A DNA stretch of 64,000 nt from UBA7702 sp040776805 (GTDB lineage Bacteria > Bacillota > Dehalobacteriia > UBA7702), in NCBI GenBank assembly GCA_040776805.1, contig JAXGZS010000001.1:1-64000 (forward strand). Reading direction: 5' to 3'. A program made the position numbers and the translations under genes. The notes beneath the pieces are model-generated. The model did no database searches. It saw only the letters and a list, made by a program, of their open reading frames with translations, and was not told the origin of the DNA. This document shows positions 53,099 to 62,539 of the stretch, piece after piece. How positions within the stretch are numbered: position 1 is the stretch's first letter; the number at the start of each line of letters is the position of its first letter.

Positions 53099-54529
53099 AT
53101 GTACGATATCGCCATCATCGGCGCTGGTGTCGTCGGCTCACTGATCGCCAGGGAGCTGGCAAAATATAATCTATCCCTGATTGTTTTGGAAAAGGAAAAC
53201 GATGTTGCCATGGGCAGCTCCAAAGGAAACAGCGGCATTGTGCACGCCGGTTATGATGCCAAAACAGGCACGCTGAAGGCCTTGCTCAATGTCAAAGGCT
53301 GCGAGATGATGCCCCGTGTCGCTGAAGAGCTGGGTGTACCATATCAACAAAACGGCTCCCTGGTGGTGGCGTTCAGCCGCGAGGAAATGGAAACCGTAAA
53401 AGCCCTTTATACCCAGGGGATGCTCAACGGCGTGGGAGATCTTGCCTTCGTGGAGCAAAACGAGCTCCGGCGTATGGAGCCCCACCTCAATCCCGCCGCC
53501 GTCGGCGCCTTATACGCTCCCAAAGCCGGGATTGTCTGTCCCTATGGCTTAACCGTCGCCGCTTTGGGCAATGCCATGGATAACGGCGTCGCTTTAAAAT
53601 GCAATTTTCCCGTCACCGCGCTTACCGATAAGAGTAGCCACTTTGAGATCGCCTCCGACGCTGAAGTCGTCGAAGCCGCCATGGTCATCAATGTGGCCGG
53701 CCTTTTTGCCGATGAAATTGCCGCCATGGTTGGCGATGATTTCTTTTCGATTCATCCTCGTCGTGGGGAATACTATCTTTTCGATCGGGAAATGGCGGCG
53801 CTGGCCAAACAAACAATATTTCAAACACCCACGGCCCAGGGCAAGGGCGTTCTTGTGACGCCCACGGCCCACGGCAATCTGCTGATCGGCCCCAGCGCCG
53901 AAGATATTGAAAACAAAAAGGATAAAAAAACCAGCCAAGCCGGGTTGGACAAAGTCTGGCGCGATGCCATAAAAACCGTGCCGGACTTGCCCAAAAGCGG
54001 TGTGATCACCGAGTTTACCGGGCTGCGCGCTTCCGGCAACACCGGCGATTTCATCATCGCCCAATCTCCCGCGCATCCCCGTTTACTTCACGTGGCGGCC
54101 ATTGACTCACCGGGACTTGCCGCCTCCCCCGGCATTGCCGTCTATGTTGAAGAGATGCTGCGCCAAATCGGCGTTTTAACCCAGAAGCGCAGCGTATTTT
54201 ATCCTTATCGCCGCCCCATTCCCGCCTTGCGAGAAATGGGAAAAAAAGAGCGGCTTGGGCTGATTGCTCATAACCCCGCCTATGGCAGGATTGTCTGCCG
54301 CTGCGAGGAAATTAGTGAAGGCGAAATTTTAGACGCGATTCATCAGAATCCCAAAGCCACCGATCTCGACGGCGTCAAACGGCGCACCAGGAGCGGCATG
54401 GGGCGCTGTCAGGGCGGCTTCTGTATGCCCACGGTGGCGGAGATCTTAAGCCGCGAGGGGGGCATCCCCATGGAGCAAATCACCAAAAAAGGCCCCGGTT
54501 CAGAAATGTTAGCCGGGCAGACGAAATAG
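53099..54529 (+). CDS. FAD-dependent oxidoreductase, GlpA-like with C-terminal [2Fe-2S] BFD domain
   Basis: This 476-residue protein has a dinucleotide-binding start (YDIAIIGAGVVGSLIARELAKY), the GSSKGNSGIVHAGYDAK motif of glycerol-3-phosphate/2-hydroxyacid oxidases, and a C-terminal bacterioferredoxin-like cluster domain (CRCEEISEGEIL...RTRSGMGRCQGGFC). It matches the catalytic subunit of anaerobic glycerol-3-phosphate dehydrogenase-type complexes encoded with the next two genes. No glpK, glpF or glpP gene is nearby, so the substrate is inferred. Confidence 0.85.
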   Translation: MYDIAIIGAGVVGSLIARELAKYNLSLIVLEKENDVAMGSSKGNSGIVHAGYDAKTGTLKALLNVKGCEMMPRVAEELGVPYQQNGSLVVAFSREEMETVKALYTQGMLNGVGDLAFVEQNELRRMEPHLNPAAVGALYAPKAGIVCPYGLTVAALGNAMDNGVALKCNFPVTALTDKSSHFEIASDAEVVEAAMVINVAGLFADEIAAMVGDDFFSIHPRRGEYYLFDREMAALAKQTIFQTPTAQGKGVLVTPTAHGNLLIGPSAEDIENKKDKKTSQAGLDKVWRDAIKTVPDLPKSGVITEFTGLRASGNTGDFIIAQSPAHPRLLHVAAIDSPGLAASPGIAVYVEEMLRQIGVLTQKRSVFYPYRRPIPALREMGKKERLGLIAHNPAYGRIVCRCEEISEGEILDAIHQNPKATDLDGVKRRTRSGMGRCQGGFCMPTVAEILSREGGIPMEQITKKGPGSEMLAGQTK

Positions 54530-54540
54530 GGGGACAGGGG

Positions 54541-55809
54541 ATGAACATCGCGGAAACAAAGAGCCATGTGGATTTGGCGATCATCGGCGGCGGCCCCGCA
54601 GGCTTGGCCGCGGCGGTCAGCGCCAAGGAACAGGGCGTCGACGATATTTTAGTGATTGAGCGCGATCACCGCCTCGGCGGTATTTTACAGCAATGCATTC
54701 ACAGCGGCTTCGGCCTGCATCAATTCGGCGAAGAATTGACCGGGCCGGAATACGCCGCCCGCTATATAGAACGCCTTAAGGAAATGGGCATTGCTTATTG
54801 TTGCGACACGATGGTCACCGATATCACGGTAGATCATCATCTTACCTGCGTCAGCCATGAGGGCGGTCTGCAGGAAATTGAGGCCGGGGCCATCATTTTG
54901 GCCATGGGCTGCAGAGAGCGGAACCGAGGCGCACTGGCCATTCCGGGGACGCGTCCCGCCGGGGTTTACACCGCCGGTACGGCCCAGCGTTTTGTCAACA
55001 AAATGGGTTATCTGCCCGGCAAAAAAGCGGTTATTTTGGGCAGCGGCGACATTGGTCTGATCATGGCCCGCCGCCTGACCTTGGAAGGCGCGGAAGTCAA
55101 AGCGGTATTGGAACTAAGACCTTTTTCCGGAGGCCTGAAACGCAATATCGTTCAATGTCTCGATGATTTTAAAATCCCCTTGCTGTTAAGCCACACGGTG
55201 ACGGAGATCCACGGCGAAGACCGGCTCACTGCCGTGACTATCGCCGAAGTCGATTCCCACTTCGTACCCATTGAGGGTACGAAACGGGAGATCGAATGCG
55301 ATACACTGCTGCTTTCCGTGGGCCTCATTCCCGAAAACGAACTGGCCAAGGCGGCCCAGGTGGAATTGGATCCCCTGACCGGCGGCGCCAAAGTCGATGA
55401 AAACAGGGAAACCTCCGTTTCGGGGATTTTTTCCTGCGGCAACGTGCTCCACGTTCACGATCTCGTGGATTACGTTTCCGATGAGGCGGAAATCGCCGGT
55501 CGCGCCGCGGCGCGGTATTTGCGGGGACGTTTAAACGTCAGAGCCGCCCTGCCCACCGTGGCGGGGAAAGGCGTGGGCTATATCATACCCCAGTGCGTTA
55601 CCGGTAACGACGGTGATCTTCGCCTCTATTTTCGTTCCGACGCCGTATTCCCCGGCGCGGTAATCCGCGTGAAGAGCAACGGCAAAGAGCTGATCAAAAA
55701 GAACAAACGCATCGTGACCCCCGGTGAAATGGAAACAGTGACCTTAAAGAAGGAAAATCTGTCCTCCCTGGGCGGAGAAATTACCGTAGAAGTGGAGCTG
55801 CAATCATGA
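54541..55809 (+). CDS. FAD/NAD(P)-binding oxidoreductase (GlpB-like partner)
   Basis: This 422-residue protein has an N-terminal FAD motif (DLAIIGGGPAGLAAAVSAKEQG), a second nucleotide motif (KKAVILGSGDIGLIMARRLTLEG) and an internal GIFSCGNVLHVHDLVDYV. It accompanies the GlpA-like protein and DUF1667 protein in a conserved three-gene unit of Clostridia and Thermotogae. It probably passes electrons from the dehydrogenase to NAD or another acceptor. Starts 11 bp after the previous gene and overlaps the next by ATGA. Confidence 0.87.
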   Translation: MNIAETKSHVDLAIIGGGPAGLAAAVSAKEQGVDDILVIERDHRLGGILQQCIHSGFGLHQFGEELTGPEYAARYIERLKEMGIAYCCDTMVTDITVDHHLTCVSHEGGLQEIEAGAIILAMGCRERNRGALAIPGTRPAGVYTAGTAQRFVNKMGYLPGKKAVILGSGDIGLIMARRLTLEGAEVKAVLELRPFSGGLKRNIVQCLDDFKIPLLLSHTVTEIHGEDRLTAVTIAEVDSHFVPIEGTKREIECDTLLLSVGLIPENELAKAAQVELDPLTGGAKVDENRETSVSGIFSCGNVLHVHDLVDYVSDEAEIAGRAAARYLRGRLNVRAALPTVAGKGVGYIIPQCVTGNDGDLRLYFRSDAVFPGAVIRVKSNGKELIKKNKRIVTPGEMETVTLKKENLSSLGGEITVEVELQS

Positions 55810-56168
55810 CCGAAACAAAACATCTCACCTGTATCGTCTGTCCCATGGGATGTCAGCTCAGCGCTGCGGTAGAAAAGGGCGTTGTCACGCAGGTAGAAGG
55901 CAATCAGTGTTCCCGGGGTGAGAAATACGCCAAAACCGAAGTGGTCAACCCGGTGCGCACCCTGACCACAACGGTCAAGGTTCTTTACGGCGATCCCCTG
56001 CCGGTGAAATCCGCCGCGGCGCTGCCCAAGGATAAACTCTTCGCCTGTATGGCGGTTTTAAGAAATGTCACGGTGAAAGCCCCGGTTCCCCTTGGCGCGG
56101 TGATCGTCTCCGATATCTGCGGCAGCGGTGTGGATATGGTGGCCACCGCGGCTGTGGGTGAAGCATAA
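55806..56168 (+). CDS. DUF1667 protein
   Basis: This 120-residue protein has the DUF1667 pattern: cysteines at LTCIVCPMGCQL and GNQCSRGEKYA, then NPVRTLTTTVKV. The Cys spacing suggests a metal or Fe-S site. It is the standard third member of the glp-like flavoprotein unit, but its role is not established. Confidence 0.88.
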   Translation: MTETKHLTCIVCPMGCQLSAAVEKGVVTQVEGNQCSRGEKYAKTEVVNPVRTLTTTVKVLYGDPLPVKSAAALPKDKLFACMAVLRNVTVKAPVPLGAVIVSDICGSGVDMVATAAVGEA

Positions 56169-56218
56169 AAAACAAGATTCTCGCTGATTTGCGGATGTGT
56201 AAGAAAGAATGGCCGGAT

Positions 56219-58630
56219 ATGAAAAAAATGAAGAAAACATATTTAGGGAAGAAAAACCGCGTCATCGTAACGCTCCTTTTGGGAATCGCCCTTTGTCTTA
56301 GCGCTTTTACCGTCCTCGGTGAAGCAACGGCAGACGCCGCCGACACCAAAGTCACGACATATATCGATAACACCGTGGCCTATGCCAAAGGAAAAAACAG
56401 TTTGGTATTTTATGACGCGGTGGTGAAGAACGCCGCCTCGGACAGTACCGATCAACTCATGCTGGTACTGGGCCGGTATACGGGCCAGCCAACGCTAACC
56501 GCCGATGAATTTGCCAATTATCTCGGTTATGTCAACCGCAACCTGACGGATAAAAAAGGTGTTTTGCCCTCGGCCGACGATTATCTCGGCATTGCCTTGG
56601 CTGTGGGCGCCGCCGGCGGGGATGTCACCGCCGCCGGTACCGACAGCGGCGGCAACCGGATCAATTTGTTGTATAAGGGGATCTATTCCCGGAGTATTGC
56701 CACATTGAGCAATGAGGGAACGGCCACGGTGGCCGACGCCTTGCTGGTTTTGGACGCCCTCCATGTTTCCGACGCGACGCTGCGCGCTTCCGGTTCCAAA
56801 GTCACGAGAGCTCAGTTGAAAGACAACCTCATCGCCGCCGTCAAGTCCTACACCTCGGTTTCGGTGCCGGATATTTCCCTCTGCGGCCTTGTGCTCCAGG
56901 CCTTAGGGCCTTATTACCGCAGTCAGGACGCTGCGGTGGTGGCCGCCGTGGACGATCTTCTCCATAAGCTCAGCGGCCTCCAAGCCGCCGATGGCTCCTT
57001 CAAGGACAGCGTCGCCGCCACCGGTCAGCTGCTCACCGGTATCTGCGCCTTAGGCCTTGATCCCGCTGCCACCGGCGGCGTCTTTCAGCACAGCGTATAC
57101 GACGGCCTGCTGACCTTTTATAACAGCGACGGCGGTTTCGGTCTTTCCGCTGCCGGTTCCTCTACGGCGTCGGCCACCCATTACGGCCGCCTTGCCCTCG
57201 TCGCCTACTGGTGCTATCAGGAAGGCGGTAGGTTTTTTGACTTTGCCGGGCTTCCCGCTCATACGGCGAAAACCATCGCCGCGTCTTCTTCTTCCTCTTC
57301 CTCTTCCTCTTCATCCTCGTCTTCTTCTTCTAAGTCATCCTCCTCATCATCGTCATCATCATCTTCTTCCTCTTCCGACACGGCTTCCGCAAGGGCTTCC
57401 GATACGGCGCAGGCTCCGACGGCGGTGACGGCGGCAACGGGAACCACCATTGAAAAATCGGTTTTTGAAAACCTTAAGGGCCAGGATGAGACGTATATTT
57501 ACGAGGGAACCTGGAATGAAGGCGAAGCCTATACCATCTCCTTTTACGGAAAGAATATTCTCACCCCCATGGATTTTAATGCGGAAATTACTTCTGTTAC
57601 GGAAAACCAGCTGGTAATCGACGCGGCAGTGGCCTCCCCGGAATGCATTACCTTTTTGCATCAGGGAAGTTTCCCCGGGAACGCCACGGTTACGGTGACG
57701 GTCTCCGTCCCCGACGGCGCTTACCAATGTTATTATTATAACGCCGATACCGGCGGTTTTGAGCTGGTCGGCGCGGTCACGGTCAGCAATAGTATGGTCA
57801 GCTTTGCAGCGAACAAAGGCGGCGACTACTTCCTCACCACCGAAGAGCTTGATACCGGCGGTATCGTCATGGACCTTGACGATACGGTCAACGGCGTCGT
57901 TCCCCAGTCGGTGTTTGAGGGGATCAAAGGGAAGGACGTCAATCTTCGTTTGAAAGGCGCCACCGACCGTGGTACGGCTTACGCCATTGTCTTTAACGGT
58001 CTCGATGTCGTCAACCCCATGGATTTCAATATGCAGATAACGGAGAGTTCCGAGCACAGTGACGCCATTGCCCAATTGGCCGATAACGCCTGGATCCTCC
58101 ATTTTGAGCAAGACGGCGACATCCCCGGTACGGCCCTGGTGGAAATCGCCACCGAGTTGGACGAAGCCGACGCGTACATTCTTTTCTACTATGATGAAAC
58201 CGCCATGCAGGCAAATTATGAGGAAAAGGTCAGCATCAGCGACGGTACCGCGCGGTTTACCATTGATCATTGCTCCGATTACTTTATCGCCCAGCGCGCC
58301 ATTGCCGATTCCCTGTTGGATACCGGCTTCACCTGGAAGATCAGTCCCTTGGCCCTTACTTATATAGCCGTCGCCGTGATCTTACTCGCCGCCGGTGTCG
58401 GTCTCCTGCTGCGTCGCCGCGGCGGGAAAGACGGCCAAACCGGCGCAGAGAAAAAACAGAAAAAGCCCACCGCCCGGCAACAGATCGCGGCGCGGAAAAA
58501 AGCGAAAGCCGCCGCGTCCACCACTGCCGGGGCAACGGAGTCTGTTGACGCAACGCCGCCCCTTGAGGTAACGGCAACGGCGACAGCAGCGGCAGAGGAG
58601 AGCGCCGCCCCACCGCAAGCCCAGGCGTAA
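56219..58630 (+). CDS. Large membrane-anchored surface protein with poly-Ser spacer
   Basis: About 803 residues: a signal peptide (VIVTLLLGIALCLSAFTVLGEATADA), a helical N-terminal region (about 30-350) whose repeated ADGSFKDSVAATGQLLTGICALG and DGGFGLSAAGSS segments recall alpha/alpha-toroid prenyltransferase/terpene-cyclase-like domains, a poly-Ser spacer (16 Ser, Lys, 14 Ser, residues about 356-386), two related beta-rich modules (SVFENLKGQDETYIYEG and SVFEGIKGKDVNLRLKG), a C-terminal membrane segment (ALTYIAVAVILLAAGVGLLL) and a basic Ala-rich tail. Function unknown. The start is uncertain: no strong ribosome site is seen; 56195 is an alternative. Confidence 0.7.
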   Translation: MKKMKKTYLGKKNRVIVTLLLGIALCLSAFTVLGEATADAADTKVTTYIDNTVAYAKGKNSLVFYDAVVKNAASDSTDQLMLVLGRYTGQPTLTADEFANYLGYVNRNLTDKKGVLPSADDYLGIALAVGAAGGDVTAAGTDSGGNRINLLYKGIYSRSIATLSNEGTATVADALLVLDALHVSDATLRASGSKVTRAQLKDNLIAAVKSYTSVSVPDISLCGLVLQALGPYYRSQDAAVVAAVDDLLHKLSGLQAADGSFKDSVAATGQLLTGICALGLDPAATGGVFQHSVYDGLLTFYNSDGGFGLSAAGSSTASATHYGRLALVAYWCYQEGGRFFDFAGLPAHTAKTIAASSSSSSSSSSSSSSSSKSSSSSSSSSSSSSSDTASARASDTAQAPTAVTAATGTTIEKSVFENLKGQDETYIYEGTWNEGEAYTISFYGKNILTPMDFNAEITSVTENQLVIDAAVASPECITFLHQGSFPGNATVTVTVSVPDGAYQCYYYNADTGGFELVGAVTVSNSMVSFAANKGGDYFLTTEELDTGGIVMDLDDTVNGVVPQSVFEGIKGKDVNLRLKGATDRGTAYAIVFNGLDVVNPMDFNMQITESSEHSDAIAQLADNAWILHFEQDGDIPGTALVEIATELDEADAYILFYYDETAMQANYEEKVSISDGTARFTIDHCSDYFIAQRAIADSLLDTGFTWKISPLALTYIAVAVILLAAGVGLLLRRRGGKDGQTGAEKKQKKPTARQQIAARKKAKAAASTTAGATESVDATPPLEVTATATAAAEESAAPPQAQA

Positions 58631-58670
58631 AGGGCGTTAAAAAGACAGAACCGCACAGAAAAGAGATCCT

Positions 58671-60226
58671 ATGGTAAAAGAAAAGAACGCGCTAAAAACC
58701 ATCAACTATATCATTGTGATCACCCTGATCGGCAAATTGATGGGGCTTTATCGGGACAGGCTCATCGCGATCAGCTTCGGCACCGGCATGGATGCCAACG
58801 CCTTTTTGACGGCCAGCCTGATTCCCCGCGTCTTTTTCGACGTGATCTTTGCTTCGGCGATCACCTCTTGTTTTATTCCGATTTTTAATGAATATTTGAC
58901 CAGGGACGGAGAGAAACGCGGGTTTCTCTTCGCCCATTCCTTTATTACGCTGATGATCTGCGCCACCGCGGTGCTTACCGTTTTGGGCATGGTGTTCTCC
59001 GGCGTTTTGGTGGATCTCTTCGGGGAGGGCTTCGACGGGGCCACCGCCACTCTTTGCCAAAAATTGCTGATCTATATGTTCCCCACGGTGATCTTTACCG
59101 GGGTGGCCTTTGCTTTTGTCGGCATTTTGCAGTCTCTTGGTGAATTCAACGTGCCGGCGGCCATCAGCATTGTTTCCAATGGCGTCATCATTCTTTATTT
59201 CATTTTTTTCGGCGCTGATTTCGGCGTTTACGGTTTGGCCGCGGCGTTCCTCCTGGGTTGGCTGGGACAGGCTCTGATCCAGCTGCCGTCGCTGAAAAAA
59301 CGCAATTATGTTTACCGTCCCCGTTCTTTTTTGCGAGAGGAAGGCATTGAAAAGGTGCTGCTGCTGATGGCGCCGGTGATGGTGTCCACCTGGGTGCAGC
59401 CTGTCAATATCGCCGTGGCTACCCGCTTCGCCTCTTTCTTTACGAGGGCAGCGGCGCTTCGGCTCTGCAATATGCCAATAATCTCTATACGGTGCTCATT
59501 GGCGTGATCGTCCTTTCCATCACCAATGTGATTTTTCCCAAAATGGCAAAGCTCAGCGCCGGCAGGGATGAAGGGGGTTTTGCCCGGGTGCTTTCGGTTT
59601 CTATGCGCTCCGTAAACTTCCTGCTGATCCCCTTGACCGTCGGCACCATGGTCCTAAGCGCCGACGCCGTCAATTTAATTTACGGCGGCGGCGAGTTTAA
59701 CGCATTTTCCCTTACCATTACGAAAAACGCCCTCTTCTGGCTCAGCCTCGGTATGCTGGGTTTCGGCGCGCAAACCGTGCTGACAAGGGCGTATTTTGCG
59801 GCCCAGAAGGGGAAAGCGCCGCTTTTGGCGGGGGTTGCGGCAATTTTTGTCAATCTTTGCTGCTGTTTTGTTTTCGTCAGGTGGCTGGGCCTAAGCGGTT
59901 TGGCCCTTGCTTCTTCCTTGGCGGCGGTGGTCAACGCCGCCTTTCTCTGGGTGCCTTTGCAGCGAAAATACAAGGCCCTTTGGCATAAGGCCCTCTGTTT
60001 GTCCTATTTGAAGATGATTTTTGCCGCCGCGATCATGGGCGGTGTCCTGCTGCTCCTCCATGATCTCGTCGTCCTTGACGCTGGGGCGAGTACGCTGTTG
60101 AAAGGCGGCGTCTTCTTAGGAAAAACCCTGGTTGGCGTCATTGTCTATCTGGCCGTGGCCGCCGCTGTGAGGCTGGAAGAAACCGCGGTGGTCTTTGGCT
60201 ATTTCCGGAAAAAATTGGGAAAATAA
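58671..60226 (+). pseudogene. MurJ-family flippase, copy 2, frameshifted
   Basis: The first frame (to about 59440) encodes the N-terminal half (KLMGLYRDRLIAISFGTGMDANAF, VMVSTWVQPVNIAVATRFASFF). From 59441 the next frame continues YEGSGASALQYANNLYTVLIGVIVLSITNVIFPKM to the end. One extra T in the TTT run at 59439-59441 restores a 518-residue MurJ, a normal length, so only one base is missing. This is either a fresh inactivating mutation, tolerable because copy 1 is intact, or a sequencing error. It lies between the Ser-rich protein and the fused GT4-CsaB gene. Confidence 0.85.
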
Positions 60227-60247
60227 GTTTGGATAACGGAGAAGAAA

Positions 60248-62485
60248 ATGAAATATAGAATTCTCATGGCTTTGATGGGGCTGGATATCGGTGGCGCGGA
60301 AACCCATGTCATCGAACTGTCAAAGATGCTCGTAGCCGACGGTCATACCGTGGTTGTCGTCTCCAATGGCGGCGTTTACGAGGATACTTTAAAGGCCTTA
60401 GGGATAAAGTCCTATCACGCGCCGCTGACGAAAAAATCGCCTTCCGCGCTGATTGCTTCCTACCGGACGATCAAGCGCATCATGAAGGAAGAAAAGATCG
60501 ATATTGTCCATTCCCACGCCCGTATTCCCTCCAGCGTCTGCGGATTGCTCCACCGGCAAATGAAGTTTCCTTTTATTACCAGCGCCCACGGTTTGTTCTA
60601 TACGGGCCTTGGCTTTAAATATCTCAGCGAATGGGGTCAGAAAACCATTGCCGTCAGCAAAGACATCGAGGAGTACCTGCTGCATCATTATAAGATCCTG
60701 AAAAGGGATATCATCCTGACCATCAACGGCATCGATACCGACGCGTTTTCTCCCGAAGAAAAGGGAGAGGCGGTCAAAAAAGAATTCGGTCTCGGTTCCG
60801 AACCGGTGATCGTTCACGTCAGCCGTCTCGATCCAGAAACGGAGCTTACGGCAAAGCTGTTGATTTCTCTGGCCGCCGATATCGATGCGCTGCTCCCCGG
60901 CTTCACCCTGTTGATTGCCGGCAGCGGCAAATCCCTGCCGGAAATGGAGCAATTGAGTGAAACGGTGAATCGGCAACTGGGGCGTCCCTGCGTCCGCCTG
61001 GCGGGGCGGCGCACGGATATTCCCCAAATCGTCGCCGTCGGCGACCTTGTCGTCGGTGTGAGCCGCGCGGCCTTGGAAGGAATGTCGGCGGGAAAACCGG
61101 TGATCCTTTCCGGTTCCCAAGGTTTTATGGGTTTGTTTGACGAAACGAAACGTCTGGATGCCGTGGACAATAATTTTTGCGGCCGCGGTTTTGCCCTGCC
61201 CACCCAGGAGAATCTTTTCGCCGCGATACGTGACGCCTTTGGCCAATATGACGCAAAGGAGAGAACAGCCTTGGGTCTTTACGGCCGTGAAGTGATCAAA
61301 GCCGAATATTCCTTAACGCGTATGAAAGAAGATTGCGAAAAGGCCTATGATGCGGTTTGGAATCTGGCTTCCGGCAATGTTCACCGTATTGTTTTATCCG
61401 GTTATTACGGTTTTCGCAATGCCGGCGACGACGCGATCCTTTCTTCGATTATCTCGTCGCTGCCCGACCACCGTGATGATGTGCGGCTGACGGTACTCTC
61501 CAACCGGCCCCAGGAAACGCGGCGGCTTTTCGATGTGGAATCTGTTTATCGCTTTCATTACCTGGGGATTTACCGTTGTCTGAAAGAATGCGACGTATTG
61601 GTCAGTGGCGGCGGCTCCCTGCTCCAGGACAGAACCAGTACCCGTTCACTGATGTATTACCTTTCTCTGATGTACCTGGCGAAAAACCTCGGCAAAAAGG
61701 TGATGTTATATGCCAACGGCATCGGACCTGTGAGCAAAAAAGGCAACCGCCGACGGGTGAAAAAACAAATCGACCAGATTGACCTGATCACCTTGCGGGA
61801 AGAAAAATCAAAGGTGGAGTTGGCCCGCCTTGGCGTCACGAAGCCGCCGATCTATATTACGGCAGACCCCGTCTTTACCATGGAACCGCCGCCCAAAGAG
61901 TTGATCCGGGGCTATTTACGCAAAGAAGGCGTTCTTTCCCAAAGGCCGCGAATCGGCGTTTCCCTCCGGGATTGGCGGGGCATGGAAGCGACCATTCCCG
62001 CCTTTGCCGCTTATCTTGATGAAATCTGTACAAAGTTCGGCATGGACGTCGTCTTTATCATCATGCAGCGCTCCCACGATTTTGAAGTCAGCGTTAAGGT
62101 GCAGCGGTTGATGAAAAGGAAATCCTATTTGCTGATTGGTGATTATACACCGGGGGAAATTTTAGGAATTACCGGAGAAATGGACTATATTCTCAGTATG
62201 CGTCTGCATACTTTGATTTTCGCCGCCAAGCAGCGTATTCCGATGATCGGCTATGTCTACGACCCGAAGATCTCCCATTACCTTGACCAATTGGGGATGC
62301 TCTCTGCCGGAGAAATCAACGCTTTCGATAAGAACGCTTCGGTGGCGCTCTTTACCGAACTGGTTCAATGCAGGGAACAGTATATTGAGATTCTCAATGA
62401 GCATACCTGTCTGTTGGAAAAGAACGCGAATCAAAACAATGAGTATCTTCTTGCTTTGATGGAGCAATCACGGAATAAGTCATAA
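60248..62485 (+). CDS. csaB: Fused GT4 glycosyltransferase and CsaB polysaccharide pyruvyl transferase
   Basis: This 745-residue protein joins two enzymes. Residues 1-375 form a GT-B family 4 glycosyltransferase (MGLDIGGAETHVIELSKML, HSHARIPS, VSRLDPETELTAKLL, GVSRAALEGMSAGKPVI). Residues about 380-740 are a complete CsaB domain (VLSGYYGFRNAGDDAIL, DVLVSGGGSLLQD, GIGPVSKKGN, DYILSMRLHTLIFAA with the catalytic-site MRLH). CsaB adds pyruvate ketals to the secondary wall polymer so that SLH proteins can bind. The fusion would couple sugar addition with pyruvylation. It follows murJ copy 2 by 21 bp. Confidence 0.9.
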   Translation: MKYRILMALMGLDIGGAETHVIELSKMLVADGHTVVVVSNGGVYEDTLKALGIKSYHAPLTKKSPSALIASYRTIKRIMKEEKIDIVHSHARIPSSVCGLLHRQMKFPFITSAHGLFYTGLGFKYLSEWGQKTIAVSKDIEEYLLHHYKILKRDIILTINGIDTDAFSPEEKGEAVKKEFGLGSEPVIVHVSRLDPETELTAKLLISLAADIDALLPGFTLLIAGSGKSLPEMEQLSETVNRQLGRPCVRLAGRRTDIPQIVAVGDLVVGVSRAALEGMSAGKPVILSGSQGFMGLFDETKRLDAVDNNFCGRGFALPTQENLFAAIRDAFGQYDAKERTALGLYGREVIKAEYSLTRMKEDCEKAYDAVWNLASGNVHRIVLSGYYGFRNAGDDAILSSIISSLPDHRDDVRLTVLSNRPQETRRLFDVESVYRFHYLGIYRCLKECDVLVSGGGSLLQDRTSTRSLMYYLSLMYLAKNLGKKVMLYANGIGPVSKKGNRRRVKKQIDQIDLITLREEKSKVELARLGVTKPPIYITADPVFTMEPPPKELIRGYLRKEGVLSQRPRIGVSLRDWRGMEATIPAFAAYLDEICTKFGMDVVFIIMQRSHDFEVSVKVQRLMKRKSYLLIGDYTPGEILGITGEMDYILSMRLHTLIFAAKQRIPMIGYVYDPKISHYLDQLGMLSAGEINAFDKNASVALFTELVQCREQYIEILNEHTCLLEKNANQNNEYLLALMEQSRNKS

Positions 62486-62494
62486 AAAGAATAA

Positions 62495-62523
62495 AAAGAC
62501 GCGCCCTAAAAGGACGCGTCTTT
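62495..62523. terminator. Terminator between converging genes
   Basis: AAAGACGCG (62495-62503) and CGCGTCTTT (62515-62523) flank an 11-nt loop between csaB (rightward) and the APH-fold gene (leftward). Confidence 0.65.
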
Positions 62524-62539
62524 CAACTTTAAAGGAAGT

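Noticed and set aside
57359..58270. 303-codon minus-strand open frame inside the Ser-rich surface protein gene
   Set aside because: Antisense shadow of repeated beta modules, with no start signal.
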